Shown: positions 1-10,364, numbered from the stretch's first letter. The stretch is 64,000 nt of DNA from Muricauda sp. SCSIO 64092 (GCF_023016285.1 NZ_CP095413.1:2666001-2730000), one strand, 5' to 3'. Notes: a model not told the origin generated them from the letters alone. Made by a program: numbers and translations.

Positions 1-42
1 CTGGCAGGCAAGAGGCCACCGGTTCGAATCCGGTATTCTCCA
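1..42 (+). tRNA. tRNA-Ala(GGC), 3' part
   Basis: The window opens exactly at the anticodon loop. Bases 1-7 read CTGGCAG with anticodon GGC at 3-5, 8-12 (GCAAG) are the 3' side of the anticodon stem, 13-17 the variable loop, 18-34 a perfect T arm (ACCGG, TTCGAAT, CCGGT), 35-41 the acceptor 3' strand ATTCTCC and 42 an A discriminator. Position 70 of the canonical numbering is T, compatible with the G3:U70 pair that marks alanine tRNAs, but the 5' half lies outside the window. CCA is not fully encoded (only CA-like bases follow). Confidence 0.88.
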
Positions 43-47
43 CAAAG

Positions 48-70
48 GCACCGTGACATCGGTGCTTTTT
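48..70 (+). terminator. Intrinsic terminator after tRNA-Ala
   Basis: Six-base-pair stem GCACCG (48-53) and CGGTGC (60-65) with a 6-nt loop, followed by TTTTT (66-70). It sits 5 nt after the tRNA 3' end, so it most likely ends the tRNA transcript. Confidence 0.8.
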
Positions 71-87
71 GTTTTAATATGCAATGT

Positions 88-804
88 ATGGAACTGGAAG
101 GTAAAGTAGCTTATATCACAGGCGGAAGCAAAGGCATTGGTTTGGGTGTTGCCAAGAGTTTATTGGAAAAGGGGATGAAGGTGGCCATAAGTGGAAGAAA
201 CCAAAAATCACTTAATGAGGCCTTGGAGGTATTGGGTTATAGCGATAATGTAATGGCTGTGGTGTCCGATGTTACCCAATATGCAGATGAAGAGGAAGTG
301 GTAAGGGCCATAACAGCTCGATGGGGAAAGTTGGATGTGGTTTTGGCCAATGCCGGTGTTGGACATTTTTCACCCATCGACACCATGACTTTTGACCAAT
401 GGCATCAAATGATAAACACCAATCTTACCGGTGCTTTTAATACACTCAAAGCCACTGTGGAGTTATTAAGGCAGTCCAAAGGATATTATATGACCTTGGC
501 GAGTTTGGCGGGGACAAACTTTTTTGCCCAAGGGGCTGGTTATAATGCCACTAAGTTTGGGGTGGTTGGGTTTACACAAGCAGCGATGTTGGATTTAAGA
601 AAATACGACATTAAAGTAACTACCATCATGCCCGGTTCCGTGGCAACCTATTTTAATGGCAATGAACCCTCGGAAAAGGATGCATGGAAGATTCAACCTG
701 GGGATATTGGGAAATTGGTTGTGGATTTACTGACCATGCACCCACGTACACTGCCCAGTAAAATTGAAGTGAGACCATCCAGACCAGATTTAAAAGGGAA
801 CTGA
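88..804 (+). CDS. SDR family oxidoreductase
   Basis: NAD(P)-dependent short-chain dehydrogenase/reductase; the substrate cannot be read from sequence. The N-terminal cofactor motif TGGSKGIG, the NAG motif (LANAGVG), and the catalytic YNATK (Tyr-x-x-x-Lys) after an LASLAG serine segment are all present, so the enzyme should be active. About 238 aa, normal for classical SDRs. I start at the second ATG (88), four residues before the motif strand; an upstream in-frame ATG at 79 would add three residues. Its 3' end overlaps the convergent addB-like gene by 15 nt, leaving no room for a terminator. Confidence 0.85.
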   Translation: MELEGKVAYITGGSKGIGLGVAKSLLEKGMKVAISGRNQKSLNEALEVLGYSDNVMAVVSDVTQYADEEEVVRAITARWGKLDVVLANAGVGHFSPIDTMTFDQWHQMINTNLTGAFNTLKATVELLRQSKGYYMTLASLAGTNFFAQGAGYNATKFGVVGFTQAAMLDLRKYDIKVTTIMPGSVATYFNGNEPSEKDAWKIQPGDIGKLVVDLLTMHPRTLPSKIEVRPSRPDLKGN

Positions 805-3537
805 ATCCGTATCTACAAAAGGTTTTTCGGGATTCAATATATCAGTAAGCAAAGTGAAGAGGTGTTCTTGAAAGTGGGCCAATAGCTCCTTATCTATGGT
901 CAAGTCCCTGGGGCCTCTAGCGCTTTTCTTTAAAGCAAAGGGTAGAATACCCATACTCAATTTTTTAATGGGGACTATTCCTGCATTTAGACTATTGATT
1001 TGGTCTTCCTTGTGTAACATTAAAGCATAACACAACAATTGAAAAGCTTTTGAGCGTTTTTCGTTGGTAATGGTTTCCATTACATCAAGGACCTCAACTT
1101 CTGATGAAGCCACATTGCCCGTTTTATAATCCAAAATGTGTACAACACCGTCTACACTTTCCAATCTATCCAATTTGCCCTTTAAGAAGAGCGGTTGGGG
1201 ATGTCCTGGCAATAGGATTTGGGCTTTGATGCTTTTTTCAAGGGCCATCAGGATGATTTCGTGGGACCGGGAACGCTCAATATCCAAATCAATAACGGAA
1301 GAAACATATTTCTGTATGACATGGAAGGCAATGAGGTTTTGACCACTTTCAATATCCTTGGACATATAAAACTTCTCAAAATTGGTTTTGGTAATGGATG
1401 TAACACCTTTTTTTAGGGATTCCAATCCTTTTGGGGTAATTCTCTCCCCAACCAGGGGTAAATAGAGTTCTTCCAAAGTATCATGAACAATGGTTCCAAA
1501 GGTGTTATAGGCAATGTTTTCCTCAACTTCTTCAACTTCATTGAGTCGTAGAACGTTGTTTTTGTAAAAGTCGTACGGGTTTTTAATGTAGTTGGTCAAA
1601 GCCGATGGAGAAAACCCACGGCTGCCCAACTCCATTAATAGCCCAATAAGTTCAGGAGTCTTTACAATTTCCTTGGCCGGTTCCAAAGCAATTGCGGTCT
1701 CTGGGGCAGCAACACTTTGGGTTATGTAGGGCCCTAAGCTGGTATCCGTTTGCAACTGGGAAATAAATCGACTTTTTTCATTGCCCAGAAGAACATCTGG
1801 TTCCGTATTATAAAGCAGATGGACGTTTTTGGCCCGTTGCAACAATCTATAGAAATGGTAAGCGTAGATGGCATCTTTCTCCTTATAGGTCGGTAAGCCA
1901 AATCCCTTTTTGATATCATAGGGAATAAATGAATTTTGGCTTTTTCCAGCGGGGAGTATACCTTCATTGACCGAGGTAATGATCACAGTTTCAAAATCCA
2001 GGTTTCTACTTTCCAAAACCCCCATAATCTGTAGCCCTCCCAAAGGTTCCCCTTTAAAATCGATTTTTTCTGTCAAAACGAGTTCATTGAAGATATGCTT
2101 TAAGGCTTTTAATGAGTTTAAATACGGTTTTATTTGAACCAAATCATGTACTTGGGTAAAAAGCTGATGGAAACCGTATAGTTGATGAATTTCTTGTTGA
2201 TCGTTGGATTCTTGATATAGCTGTTTAAGGTCCTGAACAACCGTCAAGCACGTCTTGGCAAAAAGCGCACCCTGCGGGGAGGGACTGAAAAGCCTTTTTA
2301 ACCGGGCCGATTTGGAATAGGGCAAAGTATCCAAAAGCGCCTGGTTCACAAATAGGATATTTTTTTCCTTAATATGGTTCTTTAGGTCCCCCGCCAAATT
2401 GTTTTTTGATGTATTCAAAAACGCAATGGCATATGGATTGGATAGCAACTTTATTACATCCTTATGGTACCAACCATTTTTCGACCTGTTTAAGTGTACG
2501 TTAAAAAGGGAATCAAAAAAATCGAAAAGGGTGGTTTTCCTCAAGGGCAGGCCCATAGTAATATTCACTTTGGAGGTATTCTCAGGAAGGGCATGTAGAA
2601 TGGGCTTTAATAGGGTTTCGTCCGCCAGGACCAGGGCAATATTGTTTTCGTTGTTTTGGCTTAGGACACCCCTTAGGATGTGGCCAACATATTTGGCTTG
2701 GGATATGGATTTGGGAACACCCGTAATATGGATTTTCTTTTCCTTAAGGAATTGATTGCGATGCTCCAATGGGGACAGGCCATTAAATTGATTCCATTTT
2801 TTAAGGTAGTTCCGAATAAAGAAACCAGCTTCATGAACACCATCTTCCACAAAATAAGAGTCAATGTCCCAAGAAACAGTAGCTTTTCCATTGGTGAAAA
2901 AGGATTGAAAAATGTGCTCTTCAGCCACATTTAGGGCGTTGAACCCGATAAAATGATACGTTATCCCGGGATTATTGGATAAAAAGCGTTGTACCTTTTC
3001 TGAGGCCTTCCTATAGAGCAATCCTTGGTACCCCACTCCTTTTTCCAATAACCGTGACTGAAAGTTTTCATATACCGTTTCCAATTGGCTCCAGAATTTA
3101 AGGCTATTGGAGATCAAAGGTGTTGGCCTTTTATCACTCCCCCAATTTTTAATACGCTGACTTTCGGTTAGGTAAGCAAATAAGGATTTGTGTTCAACAA
3201 GATTCCTGTCAATTTCGTTAAAATCCGAAAGTAAGGTGTTTCCCCATGAGAGAAACGACTGAAACGTTAGTTCCTCGGACTTTAAATATAGCTTAGAGGT
3301 TTCATAGAGCTCAAGTAGTAAATTAAGATTAGTGGTATTTGCTATACCGGATATTTCAATTATGAGTTCCTCAATGCTATATATCTTCGGGCTAAAAATG
3401 GGTTTGCGAACGAATTCGGAGATGTGCTTTTTAAGAAAAAGGCCAGCCCTTTTACTGGGGAGTACAAAAGCCATATGATCAAAGCTTTTGTTTTGTGCAT
3501 AAAGATCTTCTATAACTTCCTTGAGAAAACTCTCCAT
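790..3537 (-). CDS. addB: AddB-like PD-(D/E)XK nuclease / inactivated helicase subunit
   Basis: Large (915 aa) protein of the Bacteroidota AddB/RexB type, partner of the AddA-like helicase encoded at 6279-9371. The C-terminal RecB-family nuclease domain is clear: DYKTG at residues 803-807 and the Q-x-x-x-Y motif at 833-837. The N-terminal two thirds resembles a helicase fold but shows no convincing Walker A. Expected role: double-strand-break end resection and recombination with AddA. It starts 5 nt after the terminator of the upstream ompA-like gene, so it likely has its own promoter or depends on read-through. Name is by family and partner, not by strong identity. Confidence 0.75.
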   Translation of the reverse strand: MESFLKEVIEDLYAQNKSFDHMAFVLPSKRAGLFLKKHISEFVRKPIFSPKIYSIEELIIEISGIANTTNLNLLLELYETSKLYLKSEELTFQSFLSWGNTLLSDFNEIDRNLVEHKSLFAYLTESQRIKNWGSDKRPTPLISNSLKFWSQLETVYENFQSRLLEKGVGYQGLLYRKASEKVQRFLSNNPGITYHFIGFNALNVAEEHIFQSFFTNGKATVSWDIDSYFVEDGVHEAGFFIRNYLKKWNQFNGLSPLEHRNQFLKEKKIHITGVPKSISQAKYVGHILRGVLSQNNENNIALVLADETLLKPILHALPENTSKVNITMGLPLRKTTLFDFFDSLFNVHLNRSKNGWYHKDVIKLLSNPYAIAFLNTSKNNLAGDLKNHIKEKNILFVNQALLDTLPYSKSARLKRLFSPSPQGALFAKTCLTVVQDLKQLYQESNDQQEIHQLYGFHQLFTQVHDLVQIKPYLNSLKALKHIFNELVLTEKIDFKGEPLGGLQIMGVLESRNLDFETVIITSVNEGILPAGKSQNSFIPYDIKKGFGLPTYKEKDAIYAYHFYRLLQRAKNVHLLYNTEPDVLLGNEKSRFISQLQTDTSLGPYITQSVAAPETAIALEPAKEIVKTPELIGLLMELGSRGFSPSALTNYIKNPYDFYKNNVLRLNEVEEVEENIAYNTFGTIVHDTLEELYLPLVGERITPKGLESLKKGVTSITKTNFEKFYMSKDIESGQNLIAFHVIQKYVSSVIDLDIERSRSHEIILMALEKSIKAQILLPGHPQPLFLKGKLDRLESVDGVVHILDYKTGNVASSEVEVLDVMETITNEKRSKAFQLLCYALMLHKEDQINSLNAGIVPIKKLSMGILPFALKKSARGPRDLTIDKELLAHFQEHLFTLLTDILNPEKPFVDTDSVPF

Positions 3538-3542
3538 AACAT

Positions 3543-3567
3543 GAAAAAGCCCCGAAAATGTCGGGGC
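3543..3567 (-). terminator. Terminator of the ompA-like gene
   Basis: Perfect 7-bp stem GCCCCGA (3549-3555) / TCGGGGC (3561-3567) with a 5-nt loop; on the minus strand it is followed by CTTTTTC. It lies between the OmpA stop and the AddB ATG at 3537. Confidence 0.85.
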
Positions 3568-3594
3568 TCATTACTATAAATATGTTACTTAAAC

Positions 3595-4968
3595 TTATTT
3601 GATAAGGTTAATTTCAACCCTTCTGTTTTGGGTTCTACCCGCTCTTGTGTTGTTAGTGGCAATTGGCTTTTCCTCACCATAACCAATAGCTGTCAACCTA
3701 TCGGAACCGATACCTTTGCCTATTAGGAAGTCCCTAACGGAATTAGCTCTCTTCTCGGAAAGGCTTTGGTTCAATTTAGCACTACCAACGCTATCGGTAT
3801 GTCCTTCAACAGTGAACTTGGCATTTGGATATTCGTTCAAAATTTGAATGATATCTACCATAACTGAGGTAGACTCTGCCTTGATACTTGATTTACCAGT
3901 GTCGAACAATATCGTCCTGGCATAATCGTTCAACTGCTTTTGAACTTCTTCAGTTACTTCTGGGCAACCGTTATTGGCTACGGTACCTGCAACCTGTGGA
4001 CACTGATCGTCTTTGTCAAGAACAGTGTCGCCATCAGAATCTGGCCAAGGGCATCCGTTGTTCTCAGCAGGACCAGCTTCGTTAGGACATTGGTCCTGTC
4101 CATCTGCAATACCGTCACCATCTGCATCTGGGCATCCGGCCAAAGCAGCAATACCAGCTTCGTTTGGACAAGCATCATCCTTATCGGCTATACCATCGCC
4201 ATCGGAATCAGGACAACCATTCATTTCTTTGGAACCAGCTTGGTCGGGACAGCTATCCTTGCCATCTTCAATACCGTCACCATCAGAATCAGGACAACCA
4301 TTGAAAGCTTCCAATCCGGCTACCTCAGGACATGCATCATCCCTGTCGTAAATACCATCACCATCAGTATCCGTACCACCGAATCTAATATTAAGACCTC
4401 CCAAATGTTGGAAATGCTTAACTCCATAATCTTCGAAAGCATGCTTGTACTGGGTTTGTAGGACAACACCAATATTGTCGGTGAACCAGTAATTCACACC
4501 AATACCACCATTTACCGTTCCGGCACCAATCTCATCAACCCAGGTATAACCACCACCTACTTCAACGAATGGATCCAATTTGGTGTTTTGAAAAATGTTA
4601 TACTTAATTGTACCATCAACAGCGAAGTGAGAGACGTCATCCACCCTTACATCACCCAAATTTTCTATTCTATTCAAGGACCCACGGGCACCGATTGAAA
4701 ATCCGTCACCGATATATCTGGAAACGGCAATGTATGAAATGGAAGGCAAGATATTCCAATGGTCATTTGCGTTGAAATATTCGCTAAAAAGTGTACCCGT
4801 CTCATACGGAGGCAAGTTGATACTTGTAGAACTGTCATCGGTTGGATAAACGTCAATGGCGTTTACACCAAAGCTCACCTGCCAAGGATTATTTTCGTCT
4901 TGCGCTTGTAGGTTGTTAAAGCCTAAAACAAGTAAGGCAACAACAAAAAATTTGCTAAGATGTTTCAT
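3595..4968 (-). CDS. OmpA family protein with thrombospondin type 3 repeats
   Basis: Outer membrane protein linking membrane and peptidoglycan. Visible in order: signal peptide ([16 protein letters not shown], cleavage near AQ), a beta-barrel of about 200 residues, five Asp/Gly-rich calcium-binding TSP3 repeats of the form DSDGDGIxDxxDxCP (residues about 202-339), and a C-terminal OmpA domain (353-459) with GHTDSVG and NRRVEI, the peptidoglycan-binding segment. I start at the ATG at 4968; a TTG six bases upstream is also in frame. It carries a near-perfect Bacteroidota promoter and its own terminator, so it is probably a highly expressed single-gene unit. Confidence 0.92.
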   Translation of the reverse strand: MKHLSKFFVVALLVLGFNNLQAQDENNPWQVSFGVNAIDVYPTDDSSTSINLPPYETGTLFSEYFNANDHWNILPSISYIAVSRYIGDGFSIGARGSLNRIENLGDVRVDDVSHFAVDGTIKYNIFQNTKLDPFVEVGGGYTWVDEIGAGTVNGGIGVNYWFTDNIGVVLQTQYKHAFEDYGVKHFQHLGGLNIRFGGTDTDGDGIYDRDDACPEVAGLEAFNGCPDSDGDGIEDGKDSCPDQAGSKEMNGCPDSDGDGIADKDDACPNEAGIAALAGCPDADGDGIADGQDQCPNEAGPAENNGCPWPDSDGDTVLDKDDQCPQVAGTVANNGCPEVTEEVQKQLNDYARTILFDTGKSSIKAESTSVMVDIIQILNEYPNAKFTVEGHTDSVGSAKLNQSLSEKRANSVRDFLIGKGIGSDRLTAIGYGEEKPIATNNTRAGRTQNRRVEINLIK

Positions 4969-5002
4969 GTTCAAAAATTTAAGTTTAAGTGTTTATCAGC
5001 TG

Positions 5003-5033
5003 CAAATGTAAGTTGTTAAGAATTATTAACAAA
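5003..5033 (-). promoter_or_regulatory. Promoter of ompA-like gene
   Basis: On the minus strand: TTTG (5030-5033), a 19-nt spacer, then TACATTTG (5003-5010), matching the Bacteroidota TTTG-N19-TAnnTTTG consensus. Predicted start of transcription is near 4998, giving a leader of about 30 nt. Confidence 0.75.
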
Positions 5034-5081
5034 ATCAATCGTTTATTTTTTTTAAGGCATTACATGGATAAAAATGAACCG

Positions 5082-6275
5082 TTAAACGATATTTAGGACC
5101 TTTCCCACCTTGGCAAATGCATGGATTGCCCTATCGAGATGTTCCTTGGTATGGGCAGCGGAAAGTTGAACCCTTATCCGGGCTTTTTCCTTGGGAACAA
5201 CGGGATAGAAAAATCCAATCACATAGATACCTTCCTTCAATAACATGTCCGCCATTTGTTGGGACAGTTTTGCATTGTACAACATTACGGGCACTATGGC
5301 GGAATCTCCATCAATAATGTCAAAACCGGCCTCTTTTATTCCTTTTTTGAAATAGTCCGTGTTCCATTGTAGCTTATCCCGTAATGAAGTGTCTTTGTCC
5401 AGGAGATCAAAAACCTTTATGGATGCACCCACAATTGCCGGGGCCAGGGAGTTGGAAAATAAATACGGACGTGAACGTTGCCGCAACATTTCAATGATTT
5501 CCTTTTTGCCGGTGGTATAGCCCCCCATGGCCCCACCCAAGGCCTTGCCCAAGGTACCGGTAATGATGTCTATTTTTCCCATCACATTTTTTTCTTCCGG
5601 GGTCCCCCTCCCGGTTGAACCAATAAAACCTGCCGCATGGCATTCATCTACCATAACCATGGCATCATACTTTTCCGCAAGCGTACAGATATGGTCCAAA
5701 GGTGCCAATAGCCCATCCATGGAGAATACGCCGTCAGTAACTATGATCTTGAATCGGGCCCCTTCCTTATTTGCATCGATAAGCTTTTGCTCCAAATCGG
5801 ACATATCGTTGTTGGCATATCTATACCGTTTGGCCTTGCACAGCCGAACCCCATCAATAATGGATGCATGGTTAAGCGAATCTGAAATAATGGCATCTTC
5901 ATTGGTAAGAAGGGGTTCAAACACCCCTCCATTGGCATCAAAGGCCGCTGCATAAAGAATGGTATCCTCCGTTCCATAAAACCCGGCTATTTTTTGTTCC
6001 AATTCCTTATGGATGTCCTGGGTCCCACAAATGAATCGAACCGAGGACATTCCAAAGCCATGGGTATCCAGGGTATCCTTGGCCGCTTGTATTACATCGG
6101 GATGGGATGAAAGCCCCAAATAATTGTTCGCACAAAAGTTGATTACCTCCTCTCCCGTGGAAATCTTGATTACCGCATTTTGGGGTGAAGTAATGACACG
6201 CTCCTTTTTAAAAAGTCCGGCTTGTTGAATTGCCTCCAATTCCTTGTCTAAGTGCTCTTTGATCTTTCCGTACAT
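5082..6275 (-). CDS. kbl: Glycine C-acetyltransferase (2-amino-3-ketobutyrate CoA ligase)
   Basis: PLP enzyme of the alpha-oxoamine synthase family that cleaves 2-amino-3-ketobutyrate with CoA to glycine and acetyl-CoA in threonine breakdown. 397 aa, the usual Kbl length. The PLP lysine is K244 in [10 protein letters not shown]210 and H213 (VDECHA) and H136 (NHASIIDG) are the cofactor contacts. The start ATG lies 3 nt after the addA-like stop, suggesting translational coupling with a gene of unrelated function. A related family (5-aminolevulinate synthase, serine palmitoyltransferase) is less likely given length and motif details. Confidence 0.88.
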   Translation of the reverse strand: MYGKIKEHLDKELEAIQQAGLFKKERVITSPQNAVIKISTGEEVINFCANNYLGLSSHPDVIQAAKDTLDTHGFGMSSVRFICGTQDIHKELEQKIAGFYGTEDTILYAAAFDANGGVFEPLLTNEDAIISDSLNHASIIDGVRLCKAKRYRYANNDMSDLEQKLIDANKEGARFKIIVTDGVFSMDGLLAPLDHICTLAEKYDAMVMVDECHAAGFIGSTGRGTPEEKNVMGKIDIITGTLGKALGGAMGGYTTGKKEIIEMLRQRSRPYLFSNSLAPAIVGASIKVFDLLDKDTSLRDKLQWNTDYFKKGIKEAGFDIIDGDSAIVPVMLYNAKLSQQMADMLLKEGIYVIGFFYPVVPKEKARIRVQLSAAHTKEHLDRAIHAFAKVGKVLNIV

Positions 6276-6278
6276 AAT

Positions 6279-9200
6279 CTAAATGAAAACAGGTTCTATT
6301 TGCTCGCCAATGTAAACCAAAATTTTTTGAGTGACAACAAGATCTAATTCTTCCAAAAGGGTAGCATAGGATTCCAATTGCTGTTGATGTTTTGAATTGG
6401 GCGAGCCTGTTTTGTAATCAATGATCGTTACCTGCTTTCCATGGAAAACCAAGCGATCTGGTCGGTATATGCGACCTTGTCCGTCCAGTATCTCAACTTC
6501 ATTCCTACCCCTACTTTTTTCTTGGAAAAATGTGGAAAGTTGGGGATGGGTAAGAATTTTGAGAATGGTTTCCCTTATTGGTTTCGCATCATACTGGGAA
6601 ACATCGCCCTTGGTTAACGCGCGAAGGACCGCCCCATCAACATCTTGCAAGGTATTGATCTCTGCCAGTATGTTATGAAGCATATTGCCCCATTCCAGCG
6701 ATTTGTTTTGTTCCGGTTCCCACAACGATTGGGAGGCAGTGGCAATTTTTGGCAGATTGTCAACGGTATTATAGATATATCGGATTTGCTTTGTAGTTGT
6801 CTGTATTGGTGGGTTGTCCATGGTTTCCATAAACTCTCCAAACTGGTACTGCGTGGTGTTGGAATCCCAAATGCCCTTTTGGAGCAAATAGTTTTTGAAC
6901 ATTTTGCCGTAGGTTTCGGTTCTGGATTCCTTGGTCAGGACAAAAAGTCCCTCAATTGCCCTTGTCAGGGCTACATACAGCACATTGATGTCATCTAGTT
7001 CCGAGAGGTGGTTTTCGGAGGTATAGAGCTCCCTTGAATCGTCCGAATAGTGCTCAAGCTCCGGAGATGCGTTTACCAATACTTTTTGAATTCCCGCGGA
7101 ATCGGATGCGGCAAGGGGAACCCATATTTTTTTTGAATTTAGCCTGTCCTTGATCCTGGAATCCGCAAAGGGAAAAATGACAAATTGAAATTCCAGTCCT
7201 TTGGATTTGTGGATGGTCATAAGCCGAACCGCATTCCTGTCCTGTGGAGCGGAGATGGCCAAAACCTCTTTTTTCAAGTTCCAATATTCCAGGAATTCAT
7301 AAATACCCACCCCTGTTTTTTCCGCTATCTCCAAAACGGTATCCAAAAAATGGACTACATGTGCACCGCACTTATCCGATAAATGGAAAGAAGCGATTGC
7401 CCTTTCCAAAATATCCAATACGGGCATACCGCTTTCAATGGATATGTCATAGGCATACTGTTCTTTTAAGTAGGCCGGTAAACTGCCCAAATGTTGAATT
7501 ATAAAATGGTGTCGCTCTTTATTGGTTTTAAATAGGTATTCGAGCACATCAAATTGAAGTGCTTTCTCCAAAGGATTGTCCAAAAATCGTAACAGGGACA
7601 CCAGGAATTGTACTTCGGGATTATTGGCCAGTAAAAGGGCCTCAGACGAAATTATGGGAATACCATGTTCTGCCAAATAATTCGCCAAGAGTATGCCATG
7701 GTGGTTTTTTCGGACCAGAATGCAAATATCATTTAAGTGAAAGCCTTTGTTTAAAATGCGTTGGATCGTTTTCAAGACGTTCTCGCAATAAAACATGGTG
7801 TTGTCCTCAACGGTACTTGGAGCAAAACCGATTTCTATATACCCCCCTTTTTTGTGGTTCGTTTGCTGTTGACATTGTTCGGAATATAGCTTTTGATACC
7901 CCTTTTCTTTAAAGTACGGTGCAATGTGGCCAAAAAAATCATTGTTAAATTCAACGATGGAATCGTAACTACGCCAGTTGGTATCCAGATTGTGGACTTC
8001 CGGGGCAATGGTGAACGGATTTTGGGATTTGTCACTCAGTCCCAAAAACTGTTTGGGATTTCCACCACGCCACCTGTAAATGGATTGTTTTGCATCGCCC
8101 ACCAATACCAACGAACCCTTTTCACCGTTCAGGTTTTCCGTTTCCAGGGCGTTTCCAATTAGGGGAACCAGATTTTCCCATTGCATTTTGGACGTATCCT
8201 GGAACTCATCTATAAAGTAGTGCCTGTACTTTTCTCCCAGACGTTCATAGATATAAGGGACGGGTTGGTTGGCGATTTCATTGGAAATAAGTTTGTTGAA
8301 CTCTGAAATATGAAGGATTTCCCACTCCTTTTGAAGTAAGGAGATTTCCTTTGCGATTTCATTGAGTACCGTAAGGGGAAGAATGTTGGTATAGACGTTT
8401 TTGAAGAATGCCAGGGCATGGACATTTTCCTTGATGCTTTTAAACAAAGATGAAAAATGGGGATGTAATCCATCCAATTTGGTTTTGGTATGCTCAGGAC
8501 AGCTTTTATTGTAAAGTGGGGTTTCATCAAAACGTTGTTTCCAAGCGGCATTGAAATCCACTTTGTGATTTCCTGATTGAAGTACACCCATGAATTTCGG
8601 AAAATAGCTGCCCTTGAAATCGGAGAACTCCAGACCATTGTCCTGAATCATTTTTAAGGCCTTATCGGCACATTCGGTGATGTGGCTTGATAGTGACGCA
8701 ATCCTTGTGCTAAAAAATGTTTTCGGTTCCTCAAAATCTCCAATTTCCTTGCCAACCAACCCTTTTAGGTGGACATAGTGGTTCTCTTTAAAGAGCAGCC
8801 CTCCAACATTCTTGAGGTCTTTTATGATGGTCCAGCTCTTATCGGTTTCGACCTTTTCCAATGAAAAATCGATAAGTATTTTTTGCAGTTGCGGTTCATC
8901 TCCGACACGTTGAAGAAGTTGGGCAATTGCCCCATCCAACAATAGTTCGGTATCCAGTTCCACCTCAAAATGCTGCGAAACCTTCAAATCCTTTGCAAAA
9001 GCCTTGATCACCCTATGGGTGAACTTATCTATGGTCGAAACTTCAAAAAAGTCATAATTGTGCAGTAGAAGCTTTAGGGTCTTGGATGCCCTCTTTTCCA
9101 TTTCAGCGGAAGATAGTCCAAGTTCTGCGGACAGCTCCAAAAACATGGGATTATCGTTTTTGTCAATTTCTGGATGTCCAAAGCGGTAAAGACTGTCCAG

Positions 9201-9371
9201 TATTCTGGTCTTCATCTCTTCCACGGCTTTATTGGTAAATGTAAGTGCCAGGATTTCCCTGAACCGTTGCGCCGCAATATTGGAGAGGACAAGTTTTAAA
9301 TAAGACCGGGTAAGTTGGTAGGTTTTACCAGAACCTGCAGAGGCATTATATATGTGGAACCCAGATGGCAA
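6279..9371 (-). CDS. addA: AddA-like UvrD/Rep helicase-nuclease (exodeoxyribonuclease V beta type)
   Basis: 1030-aa superfamily 1 helicase fused to a RecB nuclease. Walker A ASAGSGKT at 10-17, motif II DEFQD at 388-392, motif III GDAKQSIYRWRGG at 425-437, TIHKSKGLEF further on, and a C-terminal nuclease DYKTG (985-989) with Q998-x-x-x-Y1002. Together with the AddB-like protein this predicts an AddAB-type enzyme with two nuclease sites. Initiation must be at TTG 9371, because a stop codon lies four codons upstream and the nucleotide-binding motif begins at residue 10. The two subunit genes are separated by kbl and ompA. Confidence 0.85.
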   Translation of the reverse strand: MPSGFHIYNASAGSGKTYQLTRSYLKLVLSNIAAQRFREILALTFTNKAVEEMKTRILDSLYRFGHPEIDKNDNPMFLELSAELGLSSAEMEKRASKTLKLLLHNYDFFEVSTIDKFTHRVIKAFAKDLKVSQHFEVELDTELLLDGAIAQLLQRVGDEPQLQKILIDFSLEKVETDKSWTIIKDLKNVGGLLFKENHYVHLKGLVGKEIGDFEEPKTFFSTRIASLSSHITECADKALKMIQDNGLEFSDFKGSYFPKFMGVLQSGNHKVDFNAAWKQRFDETPLYNKSCPEHTKTKLDGLHPHFSSLFKSIKENVHALAFFKNVYTNILPLTVLNEIAKEISLLQKEWEILHISEFNKLISNEIANQPVPYIYERLGEKYRHYFIDEFQDTSKMQWENLVPLIGNALETENLNGEKGSLVLVGDAKQSIYRWRGGNPKQFLGLSDKSQNPFTIAPEVHNLDTNWRSYDSIVEFNNDFFGHIAPYFKEKGYQKLYSEQCQQQTNHKKGGYIEIGFAPSTVEDNTMFYCENVLKTIQRILNKGFHLNDICILVRKNHHGILLANYLAEHGIPIISSEALLLANNPEVQFLVSLLRFLDNPLEKALQFDVLEYLFKTNKERHHFIIQHLGSLPAYLKEQYAYDISIESGMPVLDILERAIASFHLSDKCGAHVVHFLDTVLEIAEKTGVGIYEFLEYWNLKKEVLAISAPQDRNAVRLMTIHKSKGLEFQFVIFPFADSRIKDRLNSKKIWVPLAASDSAGIQKVLVNASPELEHYSDDSRELYTSENHLSELDDINVLYVALTRAIEGLFVLTKESRTETYGKMFKNYLLQKGIWDSNTTQYQFGEFMETMDNPPIQTTTKQIRYIYNTVDNLPKIATASQSLWEPEQNKSLEWGNMLHNILAEINTLQDVDGAVLRALTKGDVSQYDAKPIRETILKILTHPQLSTFFQEKSRGRNEVEILDGQGRIYRPDRLVFHGKQVTIIDYKTGSPNSKHQQQLESYATLLEELDLVVTQKILVYIGEQIEPVFI

Positions 9372-9430
9372 GTAGTTTTTTTCACAAGGTACATAATCTT
9401 ACCATCTTGTTAACATTGTAAAGAACGTAC

Positions 9431-9455
9431 TTTGTTTATGAAAAGCTTATTTTTG
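9431..9455 (+). promoter_or_regulatory. Probable sodA promoter
   Basis: A perfect -7 box TATTTTTG at 9448-9455, preceded by TTTG at 9431-9434. The 13-nt spacer is shorter than the usual 17-23, so only the -7 element is well supported. It lies about 35 nt before the sodA ATG in the divergent gap to addA. Confidence 0.45.
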
Positions 9456-9489
9456 ATAAACAGATTACAAACTCTAAAAAATCAACATT

Positions 9490-10098
9490 ATGGCTTTTGA
9501 ACTACCTAATTTACCCTATGCCTATGATGCATTGGAACCACATATTGATGCTAGAACCATGGAAATTCACCATACCAAGCACCACAATGGATATACCACC
9601 AAGTTGAACGGTGCAATCGAAGGAACGGATTTGGAGAACAAATCCATAACGGATATTCTTACCGGTATGGACATGACCAATGGTGCCGTACGAAATAATG
9701 GTGGGGGATATTATAACCACAGTCTTTTTTGGGAAGTAATGTCCCCAGATGGTGGAGGCACTCCATCGGGCGATTTGGCGGATGCCATAAATGAGACATT
9801 TGGGTCCTTTGATGCCTTTAAGGAGCAATTCAGTGCAGCGGCAGGTACCCGTTTTGGATCCGGATGGGCGTGGTTGTGTGTACACAAAGGGGGAAAGTTG
9901 GAAATTTGCTCTACCCCAAACCAAGATAATCCATTGATGCCGGAGGTTGCCTGTGGTGGACATCCCATTTTGGGACTGGATGTTTGGGAACATGCCTATT
10001 ATCTGAACTATCAGAATAGAAGACCGGATTACGTTACGGCATTTTTTAATGTGATCAATTGGGACAAAGTGGCAGAGAACTACGAGCAAAACAAGTAG
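9490..10098 (+). CDS. sodA: Superoxide dismutase (Mn/Fe family)
   Basis: Converts superoxide to hydrogen peroxide and oxygen; cytoplasmic, no signal peptide. 202 aa as usual. The four metal ligands are visible: H27, H77 (NHSLFW), D164 and H168 (DVWEHAYY). The segments [16 protein letters not shown] and NRRPDY resemble Mn-type enzymes, but metal use (Mn, Fe or cambialistic) cannot be settled by eye. Single-gene unit with its own promoter and a strong terminator, divergent from addA. Confidence 0.93.
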   Translation: MAFELPNLPYAYDALEPHIDARTMEIHHTKHHNGYTTKLNGAIEGTDLENKSITDILTGMDMTNGAVRNNGGGYYNHSLFWEVMSPDGGGTPSGDLADAINETFGSFDAFKEQFSAAAGTRFGSGWAWLCVHKGGKLEICSTPNQDNPLMPEVACGGHPILGLDVWEHAYYLNYQNRRPDYVTAFFNVINWDKVAENYEQNK

Positions 10099-10123
10099 GT
10101 CCTCCAAAAAATTGGAAAAAAAG

Positions 10124-10152
10124 AGCACGGCGGTTTTGTCGTGCTTTTTTTG
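10124..10152 (+). terminator. sodA terminator
   Basis: Stem AGCACG (10124-10129) / CGTGCT (10140-10145), extendable to 8 bp with a G-T pair, followed by a run of seven T. Starts 25 nt after the sodA stop. Confidence 0.85.
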
Positions 10153-10178
10153 TTTGGGAAAGCGATATTCATACAATA

Positions 10179-10249
10179 GAAAAGGGCAGGAAAGCTCCCG
10201 CCCTTTTCGTCCCAAATCTTACCATAAACTTAACCTACTTATGCTATGG
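10179..10249. repeat. Hairpin-box unit, copy 1
   Basis: A perfect 9-bp stem GAAAAGGGC (10179-10187) / GCCCTTTTC (10200-10208) with a 12-nt loop, followed after 2 nt by a 39-nt box (10211-10249) shared with two further copies. Core of the box: CTTAACCTACTTATGC. This copy differs from the others by one base (CCATAAAC instead of CCATGAAC). Confidence 0.9.
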
Positions 10250-10364
10250 CAAAACTAAATTACTGGTATTGTGGGAAATAACAAAGAAATTCGAAGAAAT
10301 TTTTGATGGATTTGTGATTTGCCAAAACGAAAATTTTAACATAATCCCTTGGGAGTCAAACATA

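Noticed and set aside
9511..10215. A minus-strand frame of 234 codons opposite sodA
   Set aside because: Exact antisense shadow of a well-supported superoxide dismutase gene, without family motif.
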